Positions 32,168 through 41,605 of a stretch of 41,676 nt of DNA are shown piece after piece; position 1 is the first letter of the stretch, and each line of letters opens with the position of its first letter. Location: contig CAZHOV010000027.1 of the NCBI GenBank assembly GCA_964534315.1, positions 1-41,676 of the forward strand, in the 5' to 3' direction. Origin of the DNA: CAZHOV01 sp964534315. Lineage in GTDB: Bacteria > Bacteroidota > Bacteroidia > Chitinophagales > Saprospiraceae. The translations under genes and the position numbers were made by a program. The notes under the pieces are model-generated. The model saw only the letters and a program-made list of their open reading frames with translations, was not told the origin of the DNA and made no database searches.

Positions 32168-33313
32168 ATGAAAAAAATAATTTTGTTAATTCCGCTCACC
32201 TTAATGATTTTCCTCGCCAACGCTCAAGTGATGATCGTCGCAGAATTTGACGATGCGCAACAGCTGGAAAAAGAGGTTAGTATTCAGCCCATTGCATCAG
32301 TAGTAGATGACTTGGGCCATGTCTATAAAACAGGAAGTTTTACAGGTACGAAAGATTTCGATCCGGGACCCAAAACATACGAACTAACGGCCACTGGAGA
32401 ATCAGATGTGTTTATCACAAAATCAAATGCAGCAGGCGAATTACTGTGGGCCAAACAACTTGGCGGCGCCAACGCCGACGAAGGATGGTCTATTGCATTA
32501 GACAATTCCGATAATCTTTTCATCACCGGTTCGTTTTCTGGAGAAGCTGATTTTGATCCGGGTGCTTCCTCTTATATGATCGCTTCTGTCGAAGACTCCA
32601 AAGATATTTTTGTTACCAAACTGGATGAAGAAGGCAATTTCATCTGGGTGAAACAATTTGGTAGCGAAGGCGCTGATGCAGGTATGGGGATAACTACAGA
32701 CGGATTTGATAACATCTACCTGACTGGTTATTTCTCCGGAACGGTCGACTTTGATCCGGGAACAAGTCATTACGATATCACTTCAAAAGGCGGAGAAGAC
32801 ATTTTTATTACCCGGCTCAATTATTACGGCGAATTTGACTGGGTTATGCCATTTGGCGGTACCGCCAATGACCGGGGGGTAACGATAGAAATTGAACATC
32901 CGCTGGCTGATACCATTGACATTAAAACCTCTGGTATCTTTGGAGCTTCTGTCGATTTTGATCACGGAACCGGAACACACGAGTTGACTTCCGAAGAAAA
33001 GGAAGGTATTTTTGTTCAGACGATCCGCCAATTCGAAGCCGTTGCCTTTGATAACACCTTTGGAGATCATTTCAAAATCCATCCGATTCCTACTTCCGGA
33101 CCATTGAGTGTAGAATTTGGAAAAATCTACGAAAAGATAATCTCGATCATCAGAGATCCCGATGGTGAGGTCATCGCCACCCAAGAAGACGTAAATACCG
33201 ATAAAATTGAATTAACGATTGAGGGTCCTACCGCAATTTACCAAATAGAATTTAGGACCAACGAAAGTCAGTTTTATACCATTAAGATAATGAAACGAAC
33301 GCTGACGCAGTAG
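32168..33313 (+). CDS. Secreted FDPG-repeat protein (SBBP-like), T9SS type A cargo
   Basis: A 381-residue exported protein. A signal peptide ends near LANAQ (residues 16-20). Four repeats of about 50 residues follow. Each contains (V/D)DFDPG..., then DIFVTKLDEEGNFIWVKQFG-like text, and the first three contain a Ca-loop-like DxxGNIYxTGxFSGxxDFDPG step. This is the SBBP/beta-propeller repeat type; four copies is too few for a full propeller, so it is a short member. The fourth repeat is degenerate (FDHGTGTHELTSEE). The last roughly 85 residues (FKIHPIPTSGPLSVEF ... YTIKIMK) resemble a T9SS type A sorting domain. A perfect bidirectional terminator follows. Confidence 0.82.
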   Translation: MKKIILLIPLTLMIFLANAQVMIVAEFDDAQQLEKEVSIQPIASVVDDLGHVYKTGSFTGTKDFDPGPKTYELTATGESDVFITKSNAAGELLWAKQLGGANADEGWSIALDNSDNLFITGSFSGEADFDPGASSYMIASVEDSKDIFVTKLDEEGNFIWVKQFGSEGADAGMGITTDGFDNIYLTGYFSGTVDFDPGTSHYDITSKGGEDIFITRLNYYGEFDWVMPFGGTANDRGVTIEIEHPLADTIDIKTSGIFGASVDFDHGTGTHELTSEEKEGIFVQTIRQFEAVAFDNTFGDHFKIHPIPTSGPLSVEFGKIYEKIISIIRDPDGEVIATQEDVNTDKIELTIEGPTAIYQIEFRTNESQFYTIKIMKRTLTQ

Positions 33314-33315
33314 TG

Positions 33316-33353
33316 TAAATGGGGTAAAACGCGAGCGCGTTTTACCCCATTTA
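33316..33353. terminator. Bidirectional terminator
   Basis: TAAATGGGGTAAAACGCG (33316-33333), AG loop, exact reverse complement 33336-33353. It begins 2 nt after the + strand stop and lies 39 bp before the stop of the minus-strand gene. A short T-rich stretch (TTTATTCT) follows. Confidence 0.85.
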
Positions 33354-33391
33354 TTCTAAATTGATTTACCCTATCTAACCTGTTCCGCTCC

Positions 33392-36300
33392 TCAATGCTT
33401 CACAACTTTCACCAACCGGTTCAATCCTTCGTGTTGGAGCCTTATGTAATAAATCCCTGAAGGGTAGTTTACTAATGAAATTACACCTACTAATTCCCGA
33501 TCATACCTAGCCAACCGACTATGAAAGAGTAACCGCCCATTAGAATCAAATATCTGAACAGGGAGTCGGTAGACTTCATTTTCCATGCCAGAAACTTCAA
33601 TCCTAAGCGTTCCATTTGTTGGGTTGGGAGCTACCTGCACAGCATATCCAAAATAGACTTCGTCTGTTCCAACGATCGTTCCTACCGTCACTTGCAGGGT
33701 CCGCTCACACCCTAACGTATCTGCAACGACAACATTGTAAACGCCTCCAGCCAGATTTTCAAATAAAGGATCGAACTGAAAAGTAACTCCTCCGTCAATA
33801 CTGTACTGCAGGTCGCCAAATCCGCCACTAGTTGTTAATTCAATACTACCATCCGCTTCGCCTTGAACCGTTTCGTTTTCTACCGTAGCCGAAACCTCTA
33901 AGAGACAAAGAGGAACATTCACTTCGATCGTATCGGAACAAAAATCATCATTTATGATAATCGTATAATCGCCAGCTTCCAGGTTACTGAATAACCCTGT
34001 CGTGTTGGTTGAGCCACCGACTAAGGTATAATTGACTGGTGGGGTTACGTTTACAGCATTCACCATAATCACACCATCCGCATTGCCATCGTCTGACTCC
34101 GGGCTCGTTACTGCCATAGCATCCAGTAAACAATCCAATGACCCGCAAAAACTGTTGGTTTCAGAATATCCAAAATCATTGTTAATGATCTCGGCAAGAA
34201 TATCTCCTGCTTCATTTTTGATGACGTAATACCCCGGGAGGTAAATACCATCACCGAAGGAATCAAAAATGGTAAACACATAGCATTGTTCTGGATCCAG
34301 ACATATCGTTTCAATTTCCAGGTTATTGGACGTAGCATAAGGGCCACCTTCATAAAGTATATTGCCCGCCTGATCTTCCAGTTCCCAGGTCGTCTCATTA
34401 GCGTAAAAATCGGTTAAGATCTCAATGGTATATGTTTCCAGATCGGTATCGAGGGTATTGAAACTTCTCGTAAGGGTGTCATTTTGGGGTTGTTCATCAG
34501 GTTCGCCATTCGGCAAGGAGGTAAAAGCAGTAATCGTATGTGTTCCTGGTGAAAGATCTGTAAAATCAATCTCGAAAATAGCTGTTTCAAAGGGCAATAA
34601 AAAGCCTGTCCATGAGTCGCTTTGGATAGGCTCATCGTCGAGTTGCCAGAAGATTTCTGCTGATACCAGCGTATCTTGTCCCAGGTTGCCTATAACAATC
34701 CCCAGCGAGACTTCCGGATTACAAGATATAATATCCGTACCTTCAATATCTACCACTGCAGCATCTAGTCTTACCAACTGATTTAAAGTAAAAAAGAGGG
34801 TATCGTTAAACTGATTCTCGTCTCCGGGAAGGGCAGCAAACACTTTAAAGCGGAACTCATTGCCCGTTGTCATATCAACGGTATTGGTAAACGTAAATGA
34901 AACGTCTTCTCCCGGATCAACAGAGGCTGTTATGGTATCCGTATTCCAGGTTCCTTCATTCATTTGAAATCCTACCGGGATATTTGAGACGGCATTCATA
35001 CCAAAATTTCGGAAGGAAATAGTAACGGTTTCTGAATCGGAATAAAATCCTGAATTTTGAGGGGTAACATATACACTTGGCCCCACATCGATTGTATCGG
35101 TCTCCAATTGAAAAGCAACGATTTTGGTTCCATACAAAACACTTTTCTGGTATTCGCCAGTAAACCAAAAGGTACGGTTGTCGACAGGGTCTACGCTCAT
35201 GCTTGCATAATCGCCCCATCGTTGTCCAAAAGGACCATCGGTTCCGGAAGCAAATTCATTTTCAACGATGGTCATCTCTCCTAATGGATCACCTACTCTT
35301 CGGCCAGTAAAGCGCAAAGAAGGTTCCTTACTTTCACTAGCAATGGTGTAAGCCAGGGCAATATTTCCATCTCCATCTATATTGATACTCCCCATAAACC
35401 GATCATCGGTATCCGGAGCATAGGTACCTTCCTGATAAATAGACCAATCTGCCCCTGCCGTTTTACGCAATTCATACCAGCGAATCCCGGCTTGACCGGG
35501 GATATTCCCATCAACATTTACTACGTGATTCAAAACAATACTTTCGTGATCTCCGAAGTTCCGGTAATTTACCCGGTGCATGAGCACATGTTGAAGAGGA
35601 GGCAAGGTGACGGAAAATCCAACTTGAGGCATACAGGCTTCGAAGGGTTGAGCACAGATAGAGCTATTGAAGGGCGTTGTGGGAAGCTCCAGAGGACCAG
35701 AAAGTATAGCATCATCAGGACTATCCCAGTCGATCATGAACTCCCAGATTTCCAGTTTATCCACACCGCCATTCCAGGTATCATCATACATACGCATGAT
35801 ATAGACGGGGCTCCCTTCAGGGGGTGGTGTATTACCATTCCAATGTACCGGAGCAGCAACCTGAAATACCTCTACCCCCGGATTGATATCAAACTTAGGA
35901 AGCACTACTCGCTTGAGTTCTACCAATGGGTTCCCTGTTAACATTCCTTCCCTATCCATTACAAAAAATGGAATCTCGTCAACCTGACTAGGAGGTAGAA
36001 GTGTAAAATCAACGTCGTTAGTCGTGATCACATACGAATTATCCCAAATAGAATACTTGGGATAATCAGGAAAAAAGTCAGCCTGAAATTCATAAGCAAA
36101 ATATTCTCCCAGCGGATCGCTCGTTTTGGATACGGCAATTAAAAAGGTATTAAGTCCGATACCGGCAAATTCGGTAATTAACCATCTTTGAGCCTCCTGA
36201 TCATAAAGTACGATCGGATCTCCAAAACCCGTAAGATTAAATTCCTGCCATAAGGCATTGGCACTAAACGCAGGGACAATTGGATTGCCGCTCTTATCCG

Positions 36301-36757
36301 TCACATAAATCCAGGAAGCATTTATGGTTTGTACATAATATTCCGCTCCAATATCCCCATTGGGGTCGGGAGGAAAGGCGCCCGTATTTTCATCAACTCC
36401 TTCTACATTGACAATAGGGGTAATGGTAGCGGAAGGACTCCAAAATCCATTGCTCTGATTGACCAAGGGATCGGGGCCTTGCTGTAACAATTGGTTATTA
36501 GTTTTTTGATCACTCTGCTGGTCTGTTTCATTAAATTGAAAGTTCGGAACTATTTTCGGCCGGTTCTTTTTAGCCTCTTGCTTTTTGGCCTCATCGGTCG
36601 GAATCCCTCTATGATAAATGGTACGCAAAGGCGGAGTTTTGCCCAACAACCGGGCATGCGTGGTTTTAATAGAAGAATGTTGCTGTGCTTGACTACTTAA
36701 AGAAATGGACATTAAAATAGCTAAATACAGCACAAAGATTAATCTAACTGCCTTCAT
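33392..36757 (-). CDS. Large secreted protein with CARDB-like repeats, T9SS type A cargo
   Basis: A 1121-residue secreted protein without an identified catalytic site. It has a signal peptide (first about 25 residues, ending SQAQQ) and a basic Gln/Lys-rich linker. A long N-terminal domain (about 105-550, VEGVDENTGAFPPDPNGDIGAEYYVQTINASW, FGDPIVLYDQEAQRWLITEF, RWGDYASMSVDPVDNRTFWFTGEY) reads like a beta-propeller/sialidase-like fold. Two CARDB-type Ig domains (about 565-770) follow, then a region with a DSFGDGI motif, two SprB-like units and a C-terminal T9SS type A domain (about 1040-1121; APNPTNGTLRIEV ... GIYYIRLQHEGLNRLVKVVK). Likely a surface-bound or released adhesin/glycan-binding factor. 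One GAATATTC site is 22 bp upstream of the start. Confidence 0.88.
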   Translation of the reverse strand: MKAVRLIFVLYLAILMSISLSSQAQQHSSIKTTHARLLGKTPPLRTIYHRGIPTDEAKKQEAKKNRPKIVPNFQFNETDQQSDQKTNNQLLQQGPDPLVNQSNGFWSPSATITPIVNVEGVDENTGAFPPDPNGDIGAEYYVQTINASWIYVTDKSGNPIVPAFSANALWQEFNLTGFGDPIVLYDQEAQRWLITEFAGIGLNTFLIAVSKTSDPLGEYFAYEFQADFFPDYPKYSIWDNSYVITTNDVDFTLLPPSQVDEIPFFVMDREGMLTGNPLVELKRVVLPKFDINPGVEVFQVAAPVHWNGNTPPPEGSPVYIMRMYDDTWNGGVDKLEIWEFMIDWDSPDDAILSGPLELPTTPFNSSICAQPFEACMPQVGFSVTLPPLQHVLMHRVNYRNFGDHESIVLNHVVNVDGNIPGQAGIRWYELRKTAGADWSIYQEGTYAPDTDDRFMGSINIDGDGNIALAYTIASESKEPSLRFTGRRVGDPLGEMTIVENEFASGTDGPFGQRWGDYASMSVDPVDNRTFWFTGEYQKSVLYGTKIVAFQLETDTIDVGPSVYVTPQNSGFYSDSETVTISFRNFGMNAVSNIPVGFQMNEGTWNTDTITASVDPGEDVSFTFTNTVDMTTGNEFRFKVFAALPGDENQFNDTLFFTLNQLVRLDAAVVDIEGTDIISCNPEVSLGIVIGNLGQDTLVSAEIFWQLDDEPIQSDSWTGFLLPFETAIFEIDFTDLSPGTHTITAFTSLPNGEPDEQPQNDTLTRSFNTLDTDLETYTIEILTDFYANETTWELEDQAGNILYEGGPYATSNNLEIETICLDPEQCYVFTIFDSFGDGIYLPGYYVIKNEAGDILAEIINNDFGYSETNSFCGSLDCLLDAMAVTSPESDDGNADGVIMVNAVNVTPPVNYTLVGGSTNTTGLFSNLEAGDYTIIINDDFCSDTIEVNVPLCLLEVSATVENETVQGEADGSIELTTSGGFGDLQYSIDGGVTFQFDPLFENLAGGVYNVVVADTLGCERTLQVTVGTIVGTDEVYFGYAVQVAPNPTNGTLRIEVSGMENEVYRLPVQIFDSNGRLLFHSRLARYDRELVGVISLVNYPSGIYYIRLQHEGLNRLVKVVKH

Positions 36758-36935
36758 TTGGATAAATTTAAATTAAAGAATATTCGAAGATAATATAAAT
36801 AAGAAATATTAGACATGGAGGAGATCAATAAAATTGTAACCCCATCGACAAAACTCAAAAGGTTACATCCTTTGTCAAAACCCTATTCTTTAGCTCTGCA
36901 TGTACCGTTTTTTGAAACAAAAGCTATGATTTTAA

Positions 36936-38282
36936 TCATCTGGAGAGCTGCTTGATCATCCCCTTCCCCACTTTAATCCGCTGCACCAAAGGAATATGGG
37001 AAGGACAAACATAGGCGCAGGCACCGCATTCAAAACAATCAAGAGCATGGTGTTCTTTCATAGCGGCCCATTGATTATGCTTTGACAGCTCACCAAGCCG
37101 GGCAGGATTGAGAAGCATGGGACAGGCATCTACGCAATGCCCGCAGTTGATACAAGGAAAGGTTTTGGCAGGTTTGAGCGCTTCATCATTCAAAACTAAA
37201 ATCCCCGAAGTCCCTTTTAAGACCGGAGCATCGAGACTTTTTTGCACCACGCCCATCATTGGTCCGCCCAGCAGGATACGGATCTTTTCCGCATTTATTC
37301 CTCCACAAAAATCAACTACTTCTATAATAGGCGTGCCTATGGGGACCAATACATTGGCCGGACGTTCAACCCCAGGTCCGGTCACCGTTATTACTCGCTC
37401 GATCAGTGGTTTTCCCTTGCGGAAATAATCCGATATAGCCACAATCGTTCCTACATTGGCAACCAATACCCCCAGATCAATGGGCAATTTCCCGGAAGGA
37501 ACTTCTTTACCCAGGATCGCACTGACCATCATCTTTTCTGCTCCCTGCGGATATTTGACCTGCAACGGTACAATCTCAACAGGATATTTCCCGGCAGCGG
37601 CTTCTTCCAACATTGCCATGGCATCCGGCTTATTCGCTTCGATTGCTATGTATACTTTTTCTGCTTTGATAAATTGTTGAAGAATAGCAACTCCGTCGAT
37701 CAAGGCTTCGGCATATTCTACCATCACCCGGTGATCGCAAGTCAAAAAAGGCTCACATTCGCAACCATTAAGCATCAGGTACTGACAGGACCTATCTGCA
37801 GGTATTTTAAACTTGACATGTGAAGGAAAGGCCGCTCCTCCTAATCCTACGATACCTGCTCCTTGAATCATCTTGATGAAGGTCTCCGAATCAAGTTCTT
37901 CAGGCGAGGTTGGAATGGGCTGTGCTAACTCCTGAGTAGAAAACGGGTCAGTTTTGATCCGGATCGCCGGCAGCATCTCTCCATTAGGATGATCAAACAG
38001 GTCAATCGCCGTCACGGTTCCGTCAACCGGGGCATGTAATGCTACCGATACGAAGCCGTCTGCTTCTGCTATCAGTTCTCCTCTACGAACATATTGTCCT
38101 TTCCGAACAACTGGCTTGGAAGGGGCTCCAATATGTTGCATCAAAGGAAGAGTATACTCCTTCACAAATGGCATACGCTCAATCAGTTTCCGGTTGGAAA
38201 GGTCTTTATGCTCCTCCGGATGTACGCCGTGGCGGAAGGTTCGAAGTTTTTTAGTCCATTTATTTGATGACCATCCAAACAT
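36936..38282 (-). CDS. rnfC: RnfC-type NADH:ferredoxin oxidoreductase subunit
   Basis: A 448-residue protein with the standard RnfC order: N-terminal barrel-sandwich domain (about 28-110), FMN/NADH-binding 51-kDa-like domain with GLGGAAFPSHVKF near 143-155 and LNGCECEPFLTCDHRVM near 172-188, an SLBB domain (about 290-345), and two 4Fe-4S motifs CINCGHCVDACP (from Cys377) and CFECGACAYVCPSHIP (about 415). In the Rnf complex it takes electrons from NADH at the inner membrane. Here the start codon is 2 nt after the PFOR-like gene, so the two are co-translated, and no rnfA, B, D, E or G follows (178 bp to an unrelated cargo gene). It is either an orphan or the end of a longer operon starting beyond the window edge. 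Confidence 0.93.
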   Translation of the reverse strand: MFGWSSNKWTKKLRTFRHGVHPEEHKDLSNRKLIERMPFVKEYTLPLMQHIGAPSKPVVRKGQYVRRGELIAEADGFVSVALHAPVDGTVTAIDLFDHPNGEMLPAIRIKTDPFSTQELAQPIPTSPEELDSETFIKMIQGAGIVGLGGAAFPSHVKFKIPADRSCQYLMLNGCECEPFLTCDHRVMVEYAEALIDGVAILQQFIKAEKVYIAIEANKPDAMAMLEEAAAGKYPVEIVPLQVKYPQGAEKMMVSAILGKEVPSGKLPIDLGVLVANVGTIVAISDYFRKGKPLIERVITVTGPGVERPANVLVPIGTPIIEVVDFCGGINAEKIRILLGGPMMGVVQKSLDAPVLKGTSGILVLNDEALKPAKTFPCINCGHCVDACPMLLNPARLGELSKHNQWAAMKEHHALDCFECGACAYVCPSHIPLVQRIKVGKGMIKQLSR

Positions 38283-38284
38283 GA

Positions 38285-41200
38285 TTATTGCTTGCGCTTT
38301 TTAGAAAGTGCTATTAGTTTATTACTTAATTTCTGATGTACCTCTTGCATCAACTTTGTTCTCTGTGTTTTTAATCGTTCTTCGTAATCTGCCCGAAGCT
38401 CCTCAATTTCCTTTTCGTATTTTTCTTTCCAGTACTGCTCTGATCGCGTAGCTACTTTTTCTGGTATAGATTCGTCCAACGCTTCTTTTTTTAACGCTTC
38501 CAAATTTCGATCAGTTAAGAGCAGGAGTGCCGGTGATCTACTTTTCAAAGCTCTTTTAAATGTATTATAATCATTCTTTACTACATCCAAACTTCTCTGC
38601 ACCACCTGTAGGGAATCAGCCAAATTTGCCCACCGGATCAAATTATTCCAATAGACATTGCCTTCCGCCTCCTGTTCAGGTTCCTGATTCAAAACGACCA
38701 CCTTTATCGGAAATACCGATTCTACAAGTACCGGTAAACACTCCATAAGGTTAATCAATGGCAAATGGGTATCTGTAAATAAAATAAGGGGAGGTAAGCC
38801 TTCCTGCTCTTCTTCGGAAAGGGCAGTCCACTTAAGATTTCCGATTTGGATATCATGTACTTCGGGCCGGTATTTATCCTTTATCTCGAGTTCGGCACGC
38901 CGCCATAGCCGGACATGATCGAGGTAATGGCGCTTTAAGCCTGTAAGTATCCCTTGCAATTGCTGAAGGGAATCACCGGTCCAATTCAAGATTAAGGGGG
39001 CTGAAAAACTGTTGTAAGGAAAGTTAGTCAATCCGGTTAATCGACCACTTCCGGACACCCCCACTCCATAGCTCGCCATACCATGACCTGTGGGGCCTTC
39101 CTGCAATAACTGTTGAAGCGCTTTGAGCTCATCTAGTAAGGCAATTTTTCGATCCAACTCACCAATATCTATGCTGACCGCCTGTTCTTCTGACTGGAGA
39201 TGTTGGATAATATTTTGAATATCTGCTTTTCCTTTTTCCTCCTCTTTCAAATCCAGTTTAAAATCTTGGTGTGGTAATGCATTACTGAGCTGTTGGTGGA
39301 TGGCAGCAGACATATCGTTGATCAATTTTTGGGTTTTTGAAATTTGCCTGGCCAATAGCGGATTGTAGATGGAAGCTGCCAGAGCGGTTATGAGGTGAGT
39401 GGCTACCTTCACAGGTGCATCTACTTCCTTTTTCAACATACTTCCACTTAAAGAAAAGTAGTTTTCCCGGTTTAGCAGTAAGGCGGACCATGACGAGTAG
39501 GAAGCATCCCGGATCAACCGATTGGTAGTTTCCACAGGGGTATTCGGAAATTGTTCCCAAAGATGGTGGATGGTAGTCAGGTGTTTCCGAAGGTGGGGAG
39601 TATCAGTCCTCATGAGAAGTGCATCATCTTCACAAACCGCTGCACAGAGTCCGCACCCCGTGCATGTCAGAGGATCAACAGCAACAGAAAACAGCTGCTC
39701 CTGGGCTGATTCACTGCTTTCAGGTTTTGAGAAAAATGGCCCGGTAATAGCTACCGGAAAGTCTCCTGTATATTGAAGTAAGGTATTCATTGCAGTCCTC
39801 AATTTTTCCAGACGTTCCCCTTGGAGTTTCATCTGATCTATTAGGGTATGGAAAGCTCCGGGAAGAAAATCGCGGAAACTTTTTACCGCCTGCGGATTGG
39901 TTTTCAAAATCGCTCCGCCTGCCTTGGCCAGATTTCGAACCAGAGGCGTCAATTCGGTTACCGGATGCCCTTGTTTGGCAGCAATATTCATGGCGCTCCG
40001 GATCAATTGCTCCAGATCAATGGCTATCGGTGGAATAGCTGAATGCGGACAGTAGGTAAAACAAGCTCCGCAGCCCGTACAATAGTGAGGTTGAAAAACA
40101 GGAAGCTCCGTACGATCTTTTGCCGCATCAACGATGTTAGCTGTAGAAGGGGGAAGCAAAGGAAGAGCCTGAAACGGATCAGCTACCATTTCCAATGGAA
40201 TTCCCTGTTGATAAAAACAAGCTGCATGATGATAAAGGCGAGACAATCTGCTGAAAGGCGGTCCGCCATCTTTGTATCGGCGAATGGCAAAAGGCAAGCT
40301 GATTACTTGCTGTTCTGATACATCCGCCCCTCTGAATGGCCCGGAAATGGTCCCCTTAGCAATATCCGGATATTCCCGCCGGATGGATTGTTGCAAAATT
40401 TCATGCTGTGGAAAAGCGGAAGTTGCCCGGTAAAAATCGATATCGAGTATCAATCGCTCAAGGCTACCCTTTTTTTGGATCATATTTTCCAGCATAGCTT
40501 CTAGGGTTTCTTTTGCAAGCATTTTTCCATGAAGGGCCTGGATAAGCATTGGCCTTGTCTTGTCTAGTTGCTGAACAATGCCACTCACTTTCTGAAAAAG
40601 GGGAGCTTCCTGAGTTCCTGATGCCTGGACATAGTCTAAGACCGTGATCGCTTTCGCGTTTTTCAAATGTTGTAAAATAGCAGCTTCCGGGAAGGGCTCC
40701 CTGAGGGTTATTTGTAATCCGGTAATTTTTTTACTATTTGCTTTGTTCCATTGGTCGAGTACCGGTTTTACTTTACGATAGCTATCTCCCTGGGCCATCA
40801 CCAGGTAGTGTGCCTTCTTATCCGAAGAAGAGACCAGTGGCAGTAGTTGACGTCCCGTTAATGCATGGTATTCTTCCGCTACATCTGAAAGGATTTCAGG
40901 CAGGTGATTAGCAAAAAAACGACCTTGTGCCGCTGTTTCCAAATCAAGTGCCCGGTCGTTTTTTTTGATGCCATTTGCCATTTGGGTTTCCAGGCTAAAC
41001 CACTGAGGAATCAGGCGCCGTTTTTCTCCAAAAATGGTTTGCTGAGCCCGAGTAGGTACCGGTATTAAACGATCCGGGTCTCCCAGGAAGGATCGCAGCT
41101 GATCAGCGTTTGGAACAGCAACTTTTTGTCCATCTTCCCGGAGAACGCCTCTACCCAGCGCTACAATCCCCGGAATCAAGGATCGCTCGGCAACTTTGTG

Positions 41201-41605
41201 TGCAATCAGGGTGAGATCAATTGCTTCCTGCAGATCAGCAGCTACCAATTGGAAACACCCTACACCGCTCACTGCTTCCAACTGTCGGTACCACTGAACA
41301 GCCGGTAAACCAGCTTCATCTTGTTGCCTTTCAACATAAAGAATCACCACCGGAAGATGCTGCCTTACCAAATCAGTCAACTGATTATAATTAACCGTCA
41401 ATTGAGCTTTCTCCAGAAACGCGCTGCAACGAAGGCCAGTAGAGGCCAGGCCGCTTAGCCAGGAAAGGTCCGTTCCTTTATATTTATGAACAGACCGTCC
41501 AAAAATATTCTTTCCAGATTTTTCGGAAATGGGAAAGGAGCTAAGCATACCCTCACAAATTTGCTTTTCTAGCCCAATGATCGTATCAATGCCAACCCTT
41601 TTCAT
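38285..41605 (-). CDS. PFOR/NifJ-derived iron-sulfur protein with degenerate ThDP domain
   Basis: A 1106-residue protein following the order of pyruvate:ferredoxin oxidoreductase. Residues 1-235 resemble the pyrimidine-binding domain I; about 265-365 domain II (HYLVMAQGDSYRKVKPVLDQW; ITVLDYVQASGTQEAPLF); about 365-470 the gamma-like domain III. An insert-containing 2x4Fe-4S domain follows, with Cys509/512/515/519 (CTGCGACFTYCPHSAI) and Cys648/651/654/658 (CTGCGLCAAVC). The two motifs are about 139 residues apart rather than roughly 55. The last 350 residues align by eye with the ThDP domain, but the CxxCGE and GDG-N metal/ThDP motifs are absent (GVSGSGRLTGLTNFPYNSF remains). A charged coiled-coil tail follows. 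It is thus probably not a pyruvate oxidoreductase but an electron carrier feeding or fed by the RnfC encoded 2 nt downstream. Confidence 0.85.
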   Translation of the reverse strand: MKRVGIDTIIGLEKQICEGMLSSFPISEKSGKNIFGRSVHKYKGTDLSWLSGLASTGLRCSAFLEKAQLTVNYNQLTDLVRQHLPVVILYVERQQDEAGLPAVQWYRQLEAVSGVGCFQLVAADLQEAIDLTLIAHKVAERSLIPGIVALGRGVLREDGQKVAVPNADQLRSFLGDPDRLIPVPTRAQQTIFGEKRRLIPQWFSLETQMANGIKKNDRALDLETAAQGRFFANHLPEILSDVAEEYHALTGRQLLPLVSSSDKKAHYLVMAQGDSYRKVKPVLDQWNKANSKKITGLQITLREPFPEAAILQHLKNAKAITVLDYVQASGTQEAPLFQKVSGIVQQLDKTRPMLIQALHGKMLAKETLEAMLENMIQKKGSLERLILDIDFYRATSAFPQHEILQQSIRREYPDIAKGTISGPFRGADVSEQQVISLPFAIRRYKDGGPPFSRLSRLYHHAACFYQQGIPLEMVADPFQALPLLPPSTANIVDAAKDRTELPVFQPHYCTGCGACFTYCPHSAIPPIAIDLEQLIRSAMNIAAKQGHPVTELTPLVRNLAKAGGAILKTNPQAVKSFRDFLPGAFHTLIDQMKLQGERLEKLRTAMNTLLQYTGDFPVAITGPFFSKPESSESAQEQLFSVAVDPLTCTGCGLCAAVCEDDALLMRTDTPHLRKHLTTIHHLWEQFPNTPVETTNRLIRDASYSSWSALLLNRENYFSLSGSMLKKEVDAPVKVATHLITALAASIYNPLLARQISKTQKLINDMSAAIHQQLSNALPHQDFKLDLKEEEKGKADIQNIIQHLQSEEQAVSIDIGELDRKIALLDELKALQQLLQEGPTGHGMASYGVGVSGSGRLTGLTNFPYNSFSAPLILNWTGDSLQQLQGILTGLKRHYLDHVRLWRRAELEIKDKYRPEVHDIQIGNLKWTALSEEEQEGLPPLILFTDTHLPLINLMECLPVLVESVFPIKVVVLNQEPEQEAEGNVYWNNLIRWANLADSLQVVQRSLDVVKNDYNTFKRALKSRSPALLLLTDRNLEALKKEALDESIPEKVATRSEQYWKEKYEKEIEELRADYEERLKTQRTKLMQEVHQKLSNKLIALSKKRKQ

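Noticed and set aside
38285..41605. Functional pyruvate:ferredoxin oxidoreductase
   Set aside because: The ThDP-binding motifs (CxxCGE and GDG) cannot be found in the C-terminal domain.
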